Source of the DNA: Bacteroidota bacterium
GTDB taxonomy: Bacteria > Bacteroidota > Bacteroidia > 2-12-FULL-35-15
DNA: 64,000 nucleotides
Direction of reading: 5' to 3'
NCBI GenBank assembly: GCA_947479085.1
Contig: CANJYB010000009.1
Location: 62,001 to 126,000, forward strand
Positions 31,906-40,755 of the stretch are shown one piece after another. Position 1 is the first letter of the stretch. Every line of letters starts with the position of its first letter. Below the pieces are notes generated by a model, which was not told the DNA's origin, made no database searches, and saw only the letters and a program-made list of their open reading frames with translations. The translations under genes were made by a program, and so were the position numbers.

Positions 31906-32063
31906 ACTATGTGAGAAAATTTATTTTCCTATCCGTCCTCTTTTTCTAGGTACCTATGTGTTTCATTTTTTTCTATTAAGGAAACCAATTAGAATCAATA
32001 AACATTTCTCCAGATAGGTTGTTTGTATCAAAACGAATCTCCTTTTTTGTGAGGTTCTTTAAT

Positions 32064-32071
32064 TATCTTTG
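32064..32071 (+). promoter_or_regulatory. -7 promoter box (TATCTTTG) of ribBA
   Basis: Perfect TAnnTTTG, 15 bases before the ATG at 32087. The short leader leaves no room for an FMN riboswitch, which many bacteria use on riboflavin genes. Confidence 0.6.
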
Positions 32072-32086
32072 CAAAAAATATAGAAA

Positions 32087-33301
32087 ATGAGCACTTTGTT
32101 AAATACAATAGAAGAAGCTATAGAAGACCTGAAAAAGGGAAAAGTAATAATAGTAGTGGATGATGAAGACCGTGAAAACGAAGGAGATTTTATATGTCCA
32201 GCAAACAATGTAACACCAGAGGTAATTAACTTTATGGCCACTCATGGCCGGGGGCTGATATGTGCAGCCATCACAGAAGAACGTTGCACCGAACTTGGAT
32301 TGGAAATGATGGTGACCAATAATACAGCTGAACATAGCACAGCATTTACAGTTTCTGTAGATTTGCTTGGTTATGGTTGCACCACCGGTATATCTGCCAG
32401 CGACCGCTCCAAAACCGTTCAGGCTTTAATTAATCCCAACATTCGTCCCGAAGAGTTTGGCAAACCCGGACATATTTTTCCTTTAAAAGCAAAAAAAGGA
32501 GGAGTCATTCGCAGAGCTGGACACACCGAAGCGACCATCGACCTTGCCAGGCTTGCAGGTTTTGAACCTGCAGGAGCATTAGTGGAAATAATGAACGAAG
32601 ATGGCTCTATGGCCAGACTCCCGCAATTGCTGGATATTGCTAAAAAACACAAGCTGAAAATTATTTCTATTGAAGACCTGATTGCTTACCGTATTAAAAA
32701 CGAAACAATCATTACAAGAGATGTTCAGGTTAAAATGCCTACCCAATGGGGAGATTTTGATTTAATAGCTTACCGTCAAACTACCAACGATCAGGAACAT
32801 CTGGCACTAATAAAAGGAACCTGGAAAAAAGATGAACCTGTTATGGTACGCGTTCACTCTTCCTGCCTCACCGGTGATATATTCGGTTCCTGCCGCTGCG
32901 ACTGTGGTGCACAACTGCACAAAGCCATGGAAATGATAGAGAAAGAAGGAAAAGGAGTCATTGTTTATATGAACCAGGAAGGTAGAGGAATAGGTCTGTT
33001 GAATAAATTAAAAGCGTATAAACTTCAGGAAGAAGGAAAAGATACCGTGGAAGCCAATGAAGAACTTGGTTTTAAAATGGACGAACGCGATTACGGAGTA
33101 GGAGCTCAAATCCTGCGCGACCTTGGTATATGCAAAATTCGCCTGATGAGTAATAATCCTAAAAAAAGAGCCGGACTTATAGGTTATGGGTTGGAAATAG
33201 TAGAGAATTTGGGAATAGAAATAGAATCAAACGAACACAACAAATTTTATCTCCAAACCAAACGCGATAAAATGGGACATTCGTTAAAGTTGGATAAGTA
33301 G
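32087..33301 (+). CDS. ribBA: Bifunctional DHBP synthase / GTP cyclohydrolase II
   Basis: 404 aa. RibB half (1 to about 200): [11 protein letters not shown] metal/substrate loop, [27 protein letters not shown]. RibA half (about 205-404): zinc site in [19 protein letters not shown] and nucleotide-binding [16 protein letters not shown]. It makes the two starting blocks of riboflavin. Both active sites look complete. Expressed from its own short-leader promoter. It converges with rpoD across a 190-bp spacer holding CTTTGTG-type repeats. Confidence 0.94.
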   Translation: MSTLLNTIEEAIEDLKKGKVIIVVDDEDRENEGDFICPANNVTPEVINFMATHGRGLICAAITEERCTELGLEMMVTNNTAEHSTAFTVSVDLLGYGCTTGISASDRSKTVQALINPNIRPEEFGKPGHIFPLKAKKGGVIRRAGHTEATIDLARLAGFEPAGALVEIMNEDGSMARLPQLLDIAKKHKLKIISIEDLIAYRIKNETIITRDVQVKMPTQWGDFDLIAYRQTTNDQEHLALIKGTWKKDEPVMVRVHSSCLTGDIFGSCRCDCGAQLHKAMEMIEKEGKGVIVYMNQEGRGIGLLNKLKAYKLQEEGKDTVEANEELGFKMDERDYGVGAQILRDLGICKIRLMSNNPKKRAGLIGYGLEIVENLGIEIESNEHNKFYLQTKRDKMGHSLKLDK

Positions 33302-33490
33302 CTTTTATACAAATCTTTATTTTACATTTGTTAATGGAAAGCTTCACTTCATCTTGGTGAACTTTGTGTAAAATCTTAGTGGACTTTGTGGTTAAATTTA
33401 AGGAAGCCTTACCTTTTCTGGTTTTCTTTTAAATCAAATTTCTTGTTTAACTATTTATAATAACTACTGAAAGTTTCTTTTCTTAAAGAA

Positions 33491-34360
33491 CTACCCCAAA
33501 TACGATTTAAGTATTTTACTTTTTGAAGTCATTTTTAATCGTTTAATTGCTTTTTCTCTTATTTGCCTCACTCGCTCGCGCGTAAGGTTCAGCTTACTTG
33601 ATATTTCTTCCAATGTTAATGAGTTCTCGCAATTAAGCCCGTAAAAGTATTTTAGTACGTCCGCTTCCCTTTGACTCAGGGTGTTTAACAACCGTTCTAT
33701 TTCGCTTTTAAGCGACTCCTTTATTAATCCTGATTCAGGACCCGCCAGTTCGCCCGATTCCAATACATCCAGGATAGTTCCAGAAGATTCGTCACTTGCC
33801 GCCAGCGGGGCATCCATAGATACATGGCGCATGTTGTTTTTCAGCGAATCATTGATATCATCTTCCGAAAGCTCCAGAATTTCACCTATTTCAGAAGCAG
33901 AAGGTTCACGCTCGTACTTTTGCTCCAGTTTCGAAAAAGTTTTGTTAATCCTATTAATTGCACCTATCTTGTTTAAGGGCAGTCTCACTATTCTCGACTG
34001 CTCCGCTAATGCCTGCAAAATCGATTGCCGTATCCACCAGACAGCATAAGAAATGAATTTAAAACCTCTTGTTTCATCAAATCGTTGAGCAGCTTTTATC
34101 AATCCCAGGTTACCTTCATTAATCAGGTCCGGCAAACTCAGCCCTTGGTTTTGATATTGTTTGGATACAGATACAACAAATCGTAGGTTAGATTTCGTTA
34201 GTTTTTCCAACGCCAGTTGGTCGCCCAAACGTATCTTTTTAGCCAGTTCACATTCTTCATCAGCAGTTATTAATTCCATCCTGCCTATTTCCTGAAGGTA
34301 TTTGTCAAGCGAAGCACTTTCGCGGTTGGTAACCTGTTTAACAATTTTGAGTTGTCTCAT
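33491..34360 (-). CDS. rpoD: Primary sigma factor RpoD (Bacteroidota type)
   Basis: 289 aa from the ATG at 34358-34360, giving the phylum-typical start [21 protein letters not shown]; an open frame extends 40 codons further upstream but that part looks non-coding. Region 1.2/2 is complete ([47 protein letters not shown]) and regions 3 and 4 follow, with the helix-turn-helix [20 protein letters not shown]. Region 1.1 is absent, as in the vegetative sigma of this phylum, which reads TAnnTTTG promoters like those marked here. Confidence 0.92.
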   Translation of the reverse strand: MRQLKIVKQVTNRESASLDKYLQEIGRMELITADEECELAKKIRLGDQLALEKLTKSNLRFVVSVSKQYQNQGLSLPDLINEGNLGLIKAAQRFDETRGFKFISYAVWWIRQSILQALAEQSRIVRLPLNKIGAINRINKTFSKLEQKYEREPSASEIGEILELSEDDINDSLKNNMRHVSMDAPLAASDESSGTILDVLESGELAGPESGLIKESLKSEIERLLNTLSQREADVLKYFYGLNCENSLTLEEISSKLNLTRERVRQIREKAIKRLKMTSKSKILKSYLG

Positions 34361-34918
34361 TTGTGTAAATTTTAGTTTGATGGTAACTATATGATTACTA
34401 ATACGAAGTAAATCCTGAAAAGGTTTCATTGGGGTAAATATTTTTTTGAAAACATAAAATAAGTTACGATTCATTATCACCTATTATGCTTTTAATTGGC
34501 ACTGTAAACTACCTGTTATTTAAAGATTACTTATATAAATATACGCCAAACTTATTTCCGCATTTTCGAAATACCCTCCTTAATTTTATTTTTATCCTTC
34601 CGCAAAAGGGTTTCTTGCTTCTGCAAAGAGGTTTTTACCGTCCGTATTTTGTTTTCTCCCTTCCCTTCTTTGTTTTCTCCTTCCGGTTTTTGTTTTCTCC
34701 CTTCCGGTTTTCGTTTTCCTCCTCAAACATTCTGTTTATTACCACAAATTAGTTGTTTTCTCCCGCGTTTGTTTCGTTTACTCCCATAAACCACCAACAT
34801 TGCTCTTCCAATTAATAAATTTCCGTTAAGAGGCTCTTTATGGAATAAAAATTAAGCCTGAAATCATACAAACAGGTCGATGTATTTTCGTAATATTGTA
34901 TCCTCAAATTAGCGAAAA
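34361..34918. other. 558-bp gene-free region between rpoD and paaA with array E
   Basis: Divergent spacer. Holds pyrimidine-rich tandem array E (34598-34795). No clear TAnnTTTG box was found just before paaA. Confidence 0.6.
34598..34795. repeat. Tandem array E: about 9 units, 21-bp period
   Basis: Clear units start at 34650, 34671, 34691, 34712, 34733, 34754 and 34775 (one is 20 bp, the rest 21), consensus TGTTTTCTCCCTTCCGG. Two weaker units, TTCCGCAAAAGGG and TTCTGCAAAGAGG, precede them at 34598 and 34619, also 21 bp apart. Strongly pyrimidine-biased on the plus strand. Confidence 0.82.
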
Positions 34919-35860
34919 ATGGAAGATGCAAAACAATTAGAAGCTTTTGAAGCAAAAATAGCTTCAGGAGTTAAGATAGAACCTAAAGACTGGATGCCCG
35001 AGGCATATCGCAAACAGTTGATACGAATGATGAGCCAGCATGCGCATTCCGAAATTGTAGGTATGTTACCCGAAGGCAATTGGATTACCCGTGCTCCAAA
35101 CTTAAGAAGAAAAGCAATCTTACTTGCAAAAGTGCAGGACGAAGCAGGGCACGGTTTATACCTCTATAGCGCTACTGAAACCTTAGGAATCGACCGCACA
35201 GAATTACTCGAACAGTTACATTCCGGCAAAGCCAAATATTCAAGCATATTTAATTATCCTACATTAACCTGGGCCGACATCGGAGCAATTGGTTGGTTGG
35301 TGGATGGTGCGGCCATCATGAATCAAACAGCATTAGCACGTGGTTCATACGGACCATATTCACGAGCAATGGTTAGAATTTGTAAAGAAGAAAGTTTTCA
35401 CAACCGCCAGGGATACGAAATTATGATGCATTTGGCACAAGGTACTGAAGAACAAAAAGCAATGGCACAAGATGCCTTTAACCGTTGGTGGTGGCCAGCC
35501 ATCATGATGTTGGGGCCAAGTGACGACCAGTCTCCAAACAGCGACCAGTTAATGCGCTGGAAAGTAAAGATGGAAAGCAACGATGCCATCCGTCAGCGAT
35601 TTATCGACAGAACAGTTCCTCAGGCCGAGTTCATTGGATTAAAAGTACCCGATTCTCAGATGAAAATGAACGAAACCACTGGTCATTACGAACACGGCCC
35701 GATAAACTGGGATGAGTTCTTTGATGTAATAAAAGGAAACGGCCCTTGCAATGTAAAACGATTAAAAGCCAGAAAAGATGCAGATAAAGAAGGAAGATGG
35801 GTCAGAGAAGCTGCAGTGGCTTATGCAAACAAAAGAGCAAAAGAAAAGGAAGTAGCTTAA
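34919..35860 (+). CDS. paaA: Phenylacetyl-CoA 1,2-epoxidase catalytic subunit PaaA
   Basis: 313 aa ferritin-like di-iron oxygenase subunit. Iron ligands visible: Glu45 region, Glu75-x-x-His78 (DEAGHG) and Glu158-x-x-His161 (EESFHNR). It epoxidises the ring of phenylacetyl-CoA with O2 and electrons from PaaE. First gene of the paa cluster, followed by paaB, paaC and paaD in the standard order. The reductase gene paaE is not found in the window. Confidence 0.95.
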   Translation: MEDAKQLEAFEAKIASGVKIEPKDWMPEAYRKQLIRMMSQHAHSEIVGMLPEGNWITRAPNLRRKAILLAKVQDEAGHGLYLYSATETLGIDRTELLEQLHSGKAKYSSIFNYPTLTWADIGAIGWLVDGAAIMNQTALARGSYGPYSRAMVRICKEESFHNRQGYEIMMHLAQGTEEQKAMAQDAFNRWWWPAIMMLGPSDDQSPNSDQLMRWKVKMESNDAIRQRFIDRTVPQAEFIGLKVPDSQMKMNETTGHYEHGPINWDEFFDVIKGNGPCNVKRLKARKDADKEGRWVREAAVAYANKRAKEKEVA

Positions 35861-35892
35861 ATTGTAATAGTTGCTGTTTGTTATTTCTTTTT

Positions 35893-35958
35893 AGAAAAGG
35901 ACAACAACTAATAACCACAAACTACCAACTAATAACGAACAACTAACAACAAACAATT
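35893..35958. repeat. Short-period AACTAATAAC repeats between paaA and paaB
   Basis: Repeated words AACTAATAAC, AACTACC, AACTAATAACG, AACTAAC, AACAAAC at about 10-11 base spacing fill the spacer. The period is half that of the long arrays elsewhere in the window. Confidence 0.5.
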
Positions 35959-36246
35959 ATGTCCGACACACAATTACCCGTTTGGGAAGTTTTTATACAG
36001 GCAAATCCTGGAATACCTCACAAACATGCAGGAAACGTGCATGCAGCTGATGCAGAGATGGCTTTGCAAAATGCAAGAGATGTTTATTCACGCAGAAACG
36101 AAGGGATGAATATCTGGGTAGTTCCAGCCAATGCAATAACTGCAAGTAGTCCGGAAGACCAGGGAGCTTTCTTTGAACCATCAAATGATAAACCTTACCG
36201 TCACCCGACATTCTATAAAATCCCTGAAGGAGTTAAATATTTATAA
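35959..36246 (+). CDS. paaB: Phenylacetyl-CoA epoxidase subunit PaaB
   Basis: 95 aa. Matches PaaB from LPVWEVFIQANPGIPHKHAGNVHA and the later WVVPANAITAS and HPTFYKIPEGVK. PaaB bridges the PaaAC units of the epoxidase complex and has no active site. It follows paaA after a 98-bp spacer filled with AACTAATAAC-type short repeats. Confidence 0.94.
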   Translation: MSDTQLPVWEVFIQANPGIPHKHAGNVHAADAEMALQNARDVYSRRNEGMNIWVVPANAITASSPEDQGAFFEPSNDKPYRHPTFYKIPEGVKYL

Positions 36247-36324
36247 AAATGTATTGAGATATTAGTATTAAGATTAAGTGCACTAATACGAAGCATCTCA
36301 AGACTCAATCTCATATCTAAAGAA

Positions 36325-37083
36325 ATGAACTTACAACAAGCTAAATTTGAATACCTCCTTCGCTTAGGAGACAGCAGTTTAATCATTGGTCATCGTTTGT
36401 CCGAATGGTGCGGACATGGGCCCATCCTCGAAGAAGACATTGCTTTAACCAACATTGCTTTGGATTTTGTTGGTAATGCCACCGCACTTTTAACCTATGC
36501 TGCTCAGGTAGAAGGTAAAGGCCGCAATGAAGACGATCTTGCATTTATGCGTGACGAAAGGGAGTATCGTAATTTGTTAATTACAGAACAACCTAATGGT
36601 GATTACGCTGCTACTATTGCCCGTCAGTTTTTATTCGATACGTATATGTATTTTCTTTACAAAGAATTAAAATCAAGTAAAGATGAAACCATTGCAGCCA
36701 TTGCAACAAAATCTCATAAAGAAGTAACTTATCATTTGCGTCATAATACCGAATGGATGTATCGGTTAGGAGATGGAACTGCTGAAAGTCATGAACGTTT
36801 ACAAAACGGAATAAATGATTTATGGATGTTTACCGCTGAACTATTCGATATGGATAAGGTGGATGAATTACTTATTAAAGAAGGCATTGCCCCTGATTTG
36901 AATAAAGTAAAAGCGGAATGGGAAAAGCGTGTGAAAGAAGTGTTAATCGAAGCAACTTTAGAAATACCAACAACTACTTTTAAACAAAAAGGAAGCAGGG
37001 AAGGCAAACATTCCGAACATTTAGGTTTTTTACTTGCAGAGATGCAATATGTTCATCGGGCACATCCGGGAGCAAAGTGGTAG
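36325..37083 (+). CDS. paaC: Phenylacetyl-CoA epoxidase structural subunit PaaC
   Basis: 252 aa ferritin-like helical protein, paralogue of PaaA without a full iron site. Recognised by LRLGDSSLIIGHRLSEWCGHGPILEEDIALTN-type opening and the C-terminal EGKHSEHLGFLLAEMQYVHRAHPGAKW motif (shown in parts: LGFLLAEMQYVHR, HPGAKW). It forms the stable PaaAC heterodimer. Separated by a 78-bp spacer from paaB and 88 bp from paaD. Confidence 0.93.
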   Translation: MNLQQAKFEYLLRLGDSSLIIGHRLSEWCGHGPILEEDIALTNIALDFVGNATALLTYAAQVEGKGRNEDDLAFMRDEREYRNLLITEQPNGDYAATIARQFLFDTYMYFLYKELKSSKDETIAAIATKSHKEVTYHLRHNTEWMYRLGDGTAESHERLQNGINDLWMFTAELFDMDKVDELLIKEGIAPDLNKVKAEWEKRVKEVLIEATLEIPTTTFKQKGSREGKHSEHLGFLLAEMQYVHRAHPGAKW

Positions 37084-37171
37084 AACTACGAATAAAGAAT
37101 TTCATCGAATAACGAATCTGTTTAAATCTTGGTAATCTTTGGTGAATTAGTTTTATTATTCCTTTCAAAAA

Positions 37172-37666
37172 ATGAATTCCGTTATAACTAAAGAAGAAAT
37201 TTATAAAATCCTTTCAGAAATTCCTGACCCTGAGATTCCCGTTATTAATATACATGATTTGGGAATTTTAAGAGAAGTGAAATTGGAAGCAGGTGTTTGC
37301 ACGGTAGTGATAACCCCAACTTATTCTGGCTGTCCGGCAATGAAAGTAATTGAAGATGACATTAAAATTAAACTCAAAGAAGTCGGTATAGAAAAAGTCA
37401 AGGTAGAATTGGTTTATTCTCCTGCCTGGACAACCGACTGGATAAATGAAGAAGCCAAAGAAAAGTTAAGAGCTTACGGCATTGCTCCACCTGACCATTC
37501 AACAGTTGATAAAAAAGTATTGCTCGGAAAGCCCCGCGAATTAAAGTGCCCCCTATGTGGTTCTATTCACGCCGAAATGATTTCTCAGTTTGGTTCTACC
37601 GCATGCAAGGCTCTTTACCGTTGCCTCGATTGCAAAGAACCATTTGATTATTTTAAATGTCTTTAG
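37172..37666 (+). CDS. paaD: PaaD (MIP18-type, epoxidase maturation)
   Basis: 164 aa. N-terminal DUF59/MIP18 domain with PDPEIPVINIHDLGI and the conserved TYSGCPAM Cys, then a C-terminal zinc-ribbon-like part with CPLCG, a Cys in STACKALYRC, CLDC and a final KCL, that is at least six Cys. It is thought to assist iron-cluster or metal assembly for PaaE/PaaA. Last gene before a repeat-flanked insert. Confidence 0.92.
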   Translation: MNSVITKEEIYKILSEIPDPEIPVINIHDLGILREVKLEAGVCTVVITPTYSGCPAMKVIEDDIKIKLKEVGIEKVKVELVYSPAWTTDWINEEAKEKLRAYGIAPPDHSTVDKKVLLGKPRELKCPLCGSIHAEMISQFGSTACKALYRCLDCKEPFDYFKCL

Positions 37667-37673
37667 GTGAAAA

Positions 37674-37784
37674 TAACCTCAGAGAAAAATGGAGAAGTCA
37701 CAGAGAGCCGCAGAGTAAGAAAAATAATGAATAAATTAAACTCTGCGGTTCTCAGCGTATTTTCTCTGTTAACTCAGCGGTAAA
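37674..37784. repeat. CTCTGCGG-type imperfect hairpin (left of GxxExxY gene)
   Basis: Left arm (37674-37719) carries CAGAG, CACAGAGAG, CCGCAGAG; right arm (37739-37784) carries CTCTGCGG, CTCAGCG, CTCTG, CTCAGCGG in inverted order. The whole folds into a long imperfect hairpin ending 17 bp before the GxxExxY start. Confidence 0.75.
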
Positions 37785-37801
37785 AATAAAAACATCAACT
37801 C

Positions 37802-38179
37802 ATGACCGAAAACGAAATAACCGAAATAGTAATTGGATGTTCAATAAAAATCCACAAAGTTCTGGGCCCAGGATTATTAGAATCAGCCTATGAAGAATGT
37901 TTGTTTTATGAATTGAAAAAGTCAGGGTTATTAGTCGAGAAGCAAAAACCTCTTCCATTGATTTATGAAGAAGTTAAACTGGATTGCGGTTACAGGATGG
38001 ATTTTGTGATAGACAATAAAGTTGTAGTAGAAATAAAGTCGGTGGATGCTTTAAACGAAATTCATCTCGCACAAATTTTGACTTATTTAAAACTTTCCAA
38101 TTGCAAAGTTGGATTACTAATTAATTTTAATGTATTAAAACTGGTTGATGGAGTTAAACGAGTGGTTAATAAATTTTAA
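37802..38179 (+). CDS. GxxExxY family protein (PD-(D/E)XK nuclease-like)
   Basis: 125 aa. Signature GPGLLESAYEECL (G-x-x-E-x-x-Y) near residues 22-34, a central YRMDFVIDNKVVVEIKSV segment with Asp, Glu and Lys arranged like a PD-(D/E)XK nuclease site (D, then ExK), and LAQILTYLKLSNCKVGLLINF. The family is small, widespread and of unknown function, often in several copies per genome. It breaks the otherwise continuous paa gene order and is bordered by CTCTGCGG-type repeats on both sides; its stop codon TAA is the first three bases of the right repeat. This suggests it arrived with them. Confidence 0.88.
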   Translation: MTENEITEIVIGCSIKIHKVLGPGLLESAYEECLFYELKKSGLLVEKQKPLPLIYEEVKLDCGYRMDFVIDNKVVVEIKSVDALNEIHLAQILTYLKLSNCKVGLLINFNVLKLVDGVKRVVNKF

Positions 38180-38225
38180 CTCTGCGGTTCTCTGCGTGTT
38201 TTTTCTCTGCAAACTCTGCGGTTAA
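38177..38225. repeat. CTCTGCGG repeat (right of GxxExxY gene)
   Basis: Four CTCTGC words (CTCTGCGG, CTCTGCGT, CTCTGC, CTCTGCGG) in the same orientation as the right arm of 37674-37784. It begins at the stop codon of the GxxExxY gene. Confidence 0.75.
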
Positions 38226-38233
38226 TTTTTCTT

Positions 38234-38241
38234 TATCTTTA
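38234..38241 (+). promoter_or_regulatory. -7 box (TATCTTTA) before paaG
   Basis: One mismatch to TAnnTTTG, 19 bases before the paaG ATG, just outside the repeat. It may restore expression of the downstream paa genes. Confidence 0.4.
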
Positions 38242-38260
38242 CAAAAATATTTAAAATAAT

Positions 38261-39037
38261 ATGAGTTTTATTAAAACAGAAATTGAAGGAAGTGTAATGA
38301 AAATAACGCTTAACCGTCCTGATAAGTTCAATAGCTTTAATCGTGAAATGGCTTTGCAATTGCAGGATTCATTGGATAAAGCATCAATAGATAATACAGT
38401 AAGGGCAGTATATTTAACAGGTGAAGGCAAAGCATTTTGTGCAGGACAAGACCTTTCTGAAGCTATGGATCCCAATGGTCCCGGAATAGAGCGAATAGTT
38501 AGAGAACATTACAATCCGATTATTCAGAAAATAAGAGCAATTGAAAAACCTGTCGTATGCGCAGTAAACGGAGTAGCTGCAGGAGCAGGTGCAAACATAG
38601 CATTAGCATGCGATATAGTAATTGCCGGAAGCGGGGTTTCATTTATACAGGCATTCAGCAAAATTGGTTTAATACCCGATAGCGGTGGGACTTTCTTTCT
38701 TCCCCGTTTAATTGGTTTTGGCAAAGCCTCAGCTTTAATGATGCTTGGAGACAAAGTTTCAGCAGCTGATGCCGAACGAATGGGAATGATTTATAAAGTA
38801 ATAGAGGATATCAACTTACAGGCCGAAGCCTTTGCAATTGCAAAAACAGTTGCAGATTTACCAACCAAAGGAATAGGATATACCAAACGTTTATTAAATA
38901 AAACAATGGTTAATTCTATGGAAGAACAATTGGAATACGAAGCAGATATGCAGGTACATGCAACCACTACTTATGATTATACCGAAGGAGTAAATGCATT
39001 TTTAGAAAAAAGAAAAGCAGTATTTAAAGGGGAATAG
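38261..39037 (+). CDS. paaG: Enoyl-CoA hydratase/isomerase PaaG
   Basis: 258 aa crotonase-fold enzyme. Oxyanion-hole segments FCAGQDLSE and GVAAGAGANIALACD and the isomerase-type acidic residue in IGLIPDSGGTFFLPR fit PaaG, which converts the ring epoxide of phenylacetyl-CoA to oxepin-CoA and also acts in later beta-oxidation. PaaF-type hydratase is the alternative, but the GLIPDSGG sequence favours PaaG. It has its own likely promoter after the GxxExxY insert. Confidence 0.88.
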   Translation: MSFIKTEIEGSVMKITLNRPDKFNSFNREMALQLQDSLDKASIDNTVRAVYLTGEGKAFCAGQDLSEAMDPNGPGIERIVREHYNPIIQKIRAIEKPVVCAVNGVAAGAGANIALACDIVIAGSGVSFIQAFSKIGLIPDSGGTFFLPRLIGFGKASALMMLGDKVSAADAERMGMIYKVIEDINLQAEAFAIAKTVADLPTKGIGYTKRLLNKTMVNSMEEQLEYEADMQVHATTTYDYTEGVNAFLEKRKAVFKGE

Positions 39038-39041
39038 TTAT

Positions 39042-39142
39042 TTAACCGCAGAGAAATGGGAGAACACGCAGAGAACCGCAGAGAAAATAAATATGTAAAC
39101 TCTGTGGCTCTCTGCGAAAACTCTCAGCGAACTCTGCGGTAA
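39042..39142. repeat. Solo CTCTGCGG hairpin between paaG and paaH
   Basis: Left arm TTAACCGCAGAG ... GCAGAGAACCGCAGAG pairs with right arm CTCTGTGGCTCTCTGCG ... CTCTGCGGTAA around a loop of about 8-15 bases. About 45 bp long per arm with few mismatches. It has no gene inside, in contrast to 37674-38225. Confidence 0.8.
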
Positions 39143-39152
39143 ATTTATTGAT

Positions 39153-40313
39153 ATGAAACAAATAGGAATAATAGGGTCAGGAGCTATGGGCGCAGGAATA
39201 GCTCAGGTAGCAGCAACAGCAGGACACAATGTTACTGTGTATGACAATACTCAATCTGCACTTGATAAAGCAAAAACTAATTTAGAGAATACTTTAAAGA
39301 AGTTAGTTGAAAAGCAAAAACTCACTGAGGAAGCAGCTAAAGGTATTTTAGCGAGAACAAATTTTGCAAATGAATTAAATCAATTCAAAGATTGCGGATT
39401 AATCATTGAAGCTATTATTGAAAACATTGATGTAAAACAAAAATTGTTTTCTGAATTGGAAACAATTGTTTCGGATGATTGCATCTTAGCGAGCAATACT
39501 TCTTCTCTCTCCATTGCATCTATTGCTTCAGCCTGCAAAAAGTCAGAAAGGGTAATAGGAATTCATTTCTTTAATCCAGCACCATTAATGCCCTTGGTTG
39601 AAATTATTCCAGCTATTACTACTGACGAAAAAATAACGAAAGAATCAAAATCAATTATTGATAGTTGGGGCAAAGTAACTGTACTTACAAAAGATACTCC
39701 CGGCTTTATTGTTAATCGTGTAGCCCGTTCTTATTATGGCGAATCCATTCGTATTTATGAAGAAGGCATGGCTGACTTCGTAACCATTGATTGGGCAATG
39801 AAAACATTTGGTGGTTTTAAAATGGGACCTTTCGAATTGATGGATTTTATCGGGAACGATATTAATTACAAGGTTACCGAAAGTGTTTGGACTCAATTTT
39901 TCTTTGAACCTAGGTTCAAACCATCATTGACTCAGAAACGTTTGGTTGAGGCCAGATTATTTGGACGTAAATCAGGAAGAGGGTATTATAATTATGCAGA
40001 AGGAACAGTTTTGCCTGAACCAGATAAAAATGAAGAATTAGGCAAATACATTTTTAATAGGGTTATTTCTATGTTAATCAATGAAGCGGTAGATTCGCTT
40101 TATTTGAAATTAGCAAGCAGGGATGATTTGGATTTAGCAATGACTAAAGGGGTGAACTATCCAAAAGGACTATTAAAATGGGCAGATGAAATTGGTTTGC
40201 AAAATATCTATAACACTTTAGATGTTTTATACGAGTTATATAATGAAGAGCGGTATCGCCCTTCTATATTAATGAAGATGATGCTAAAGGATAATAAGAA
40301 GTTTTATGAGTAA
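39153..40313 (+). CDS. paaH: 3-hydroxyacyl-CoA dehydrogenase PaaH
   Basis: 386 aa. NAD site GSGAMGAGIAQVAATAGH at the N-terminus, catalytic region IGIHFFNPAPLMPLVEII and TPGFIVNRVAR, then a duplicated C-terminal helical domain. It oxidises 3-hydroxyadipyl-CoA in phenylacetate breakdown. The last 8 bases overlap the paaI start (ATGAGTAA), a translational coupling. Confidence 0.9.
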   Translation: MKQIGIIGSGAMGAGIAQVAATAGHNVTVYDNTQSALDKAKTNLENTLKKLVEKQKLTEEAAKGILARTNFANELNQFKDCGLIIEAIIENIDVKQKLFSELETIVSDDCILASNTSSLSIASIASACKKSERVIGIHFFNPAPLMPLVEIIPAITTDEKITKESKSIIDSWGKVTVLTKDTPGFIVNRVARSYYGESIRIYEEGMADFVTIDWAMKTFGGFKMGPFELMDFIGNDINYKVTESVWTQFFFEPRFKPSLTQKRLVEARLFGRKSGRGYYNYAEGTVLPEPDKNEELGKYIFNRVISMLINEAVDSLYLKLASRDDLDLAMTKGVNYPKGLLKWADEIGLQNIYNTLDVLYELYNEERYRPSILMKMMLKDNKKFYE

Positions 40314-40728
40314 AGAATTAGCAAAAAAGATAGTTGATAAAATGATGGCTGAAGATAAGTTCAGCCAATGGCTGGGCATTGAAACAGTATTGATTGAACA
40401 GGGCCATTGCATTCTAAAAATGAAAATACGAGAAGAAATGGTAAATGGATTTGGCATTTCTCATGGAGGTATCGCTTTTTCATTTGCCGATAGTGCTCTC
40501 GCATTTGCTTCTAATGCTTATGGCAGATTAAGCGTTGCATTGGAATGTTCTATTTCTTTTGCTATTGCTGTTAAAGTAGATGATGAATTAATTTGCGAAG
40601 CAAAAGAATTAAGTATCACTAATAAAACTGCTACTTATCACATAGAAATTAAAAATCAAAAAGAAGAAAAGGTAGCTTTCTTTAAAGGTACTGTTTACCG
40701 AACAAGTAAAGAATGGCAGTTAGGATAA
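40306..40728 (+). CDS. paaI: Hotdog thioesterase PaaI
   Basis: 140 aa. Hotdog fold with the PaaI-type catalytic motif GISHGGIAFSFADSALAFA (Gly-Gly and Asp). It removes CoA from dead-end intermediates that would trap it. It is coupled to paaH by an 8-bp overlap and is followed by tandem array F. Confidence 0.9.
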   Translation: MSKELAKKIVDKMMAEDKFSQWLGIETVLIEQGHCILKMKIREEMVNGFGISHGGIAFSFADSALAFASNAYGRLSVALECSISFAIAVKVDDELICEAKELSITNKTATYHIEIKNQKEEKVAFFKGTVYRTSKEWQLG

Positions 40729-40755
40729 ACTAAAACGGAATAATATTTTAAAATT

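Larger units (their letters stand above)
31663..32086. other. 424-bp gene-free region upstream of ribBA
   Basis: Contains a patch at 31838-31905 with spaced motifs ACACAAAG, TTCACTAAAG, CTTTGCG, CTTTGCG and CTTTGCGAG, and the ribBA promoter box at 32064-32071. A 90-codon frame at 31677-31949 is rejected because it translates the repeat patch. Confidence 0.6.

Noticed and set aside
31677-31949. A 90-codon gene upstream of ribBA
   Set aside because: Its second half is a translation of the CTTTGCG repeat patch and its composition is not protein-like.
32072-32086. FMN riboswitch before ribBA
   Set aside because: Only 15 bases separate the promoter box from the ATG, too short for the aptamer.
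34361-34480. 40-codon N-terminal extension of RpoD
   Set aside because: The phylum's sigma factor starts at MRQLKIVKQ; the extension has no homology to any sigma region and reads like spacer.
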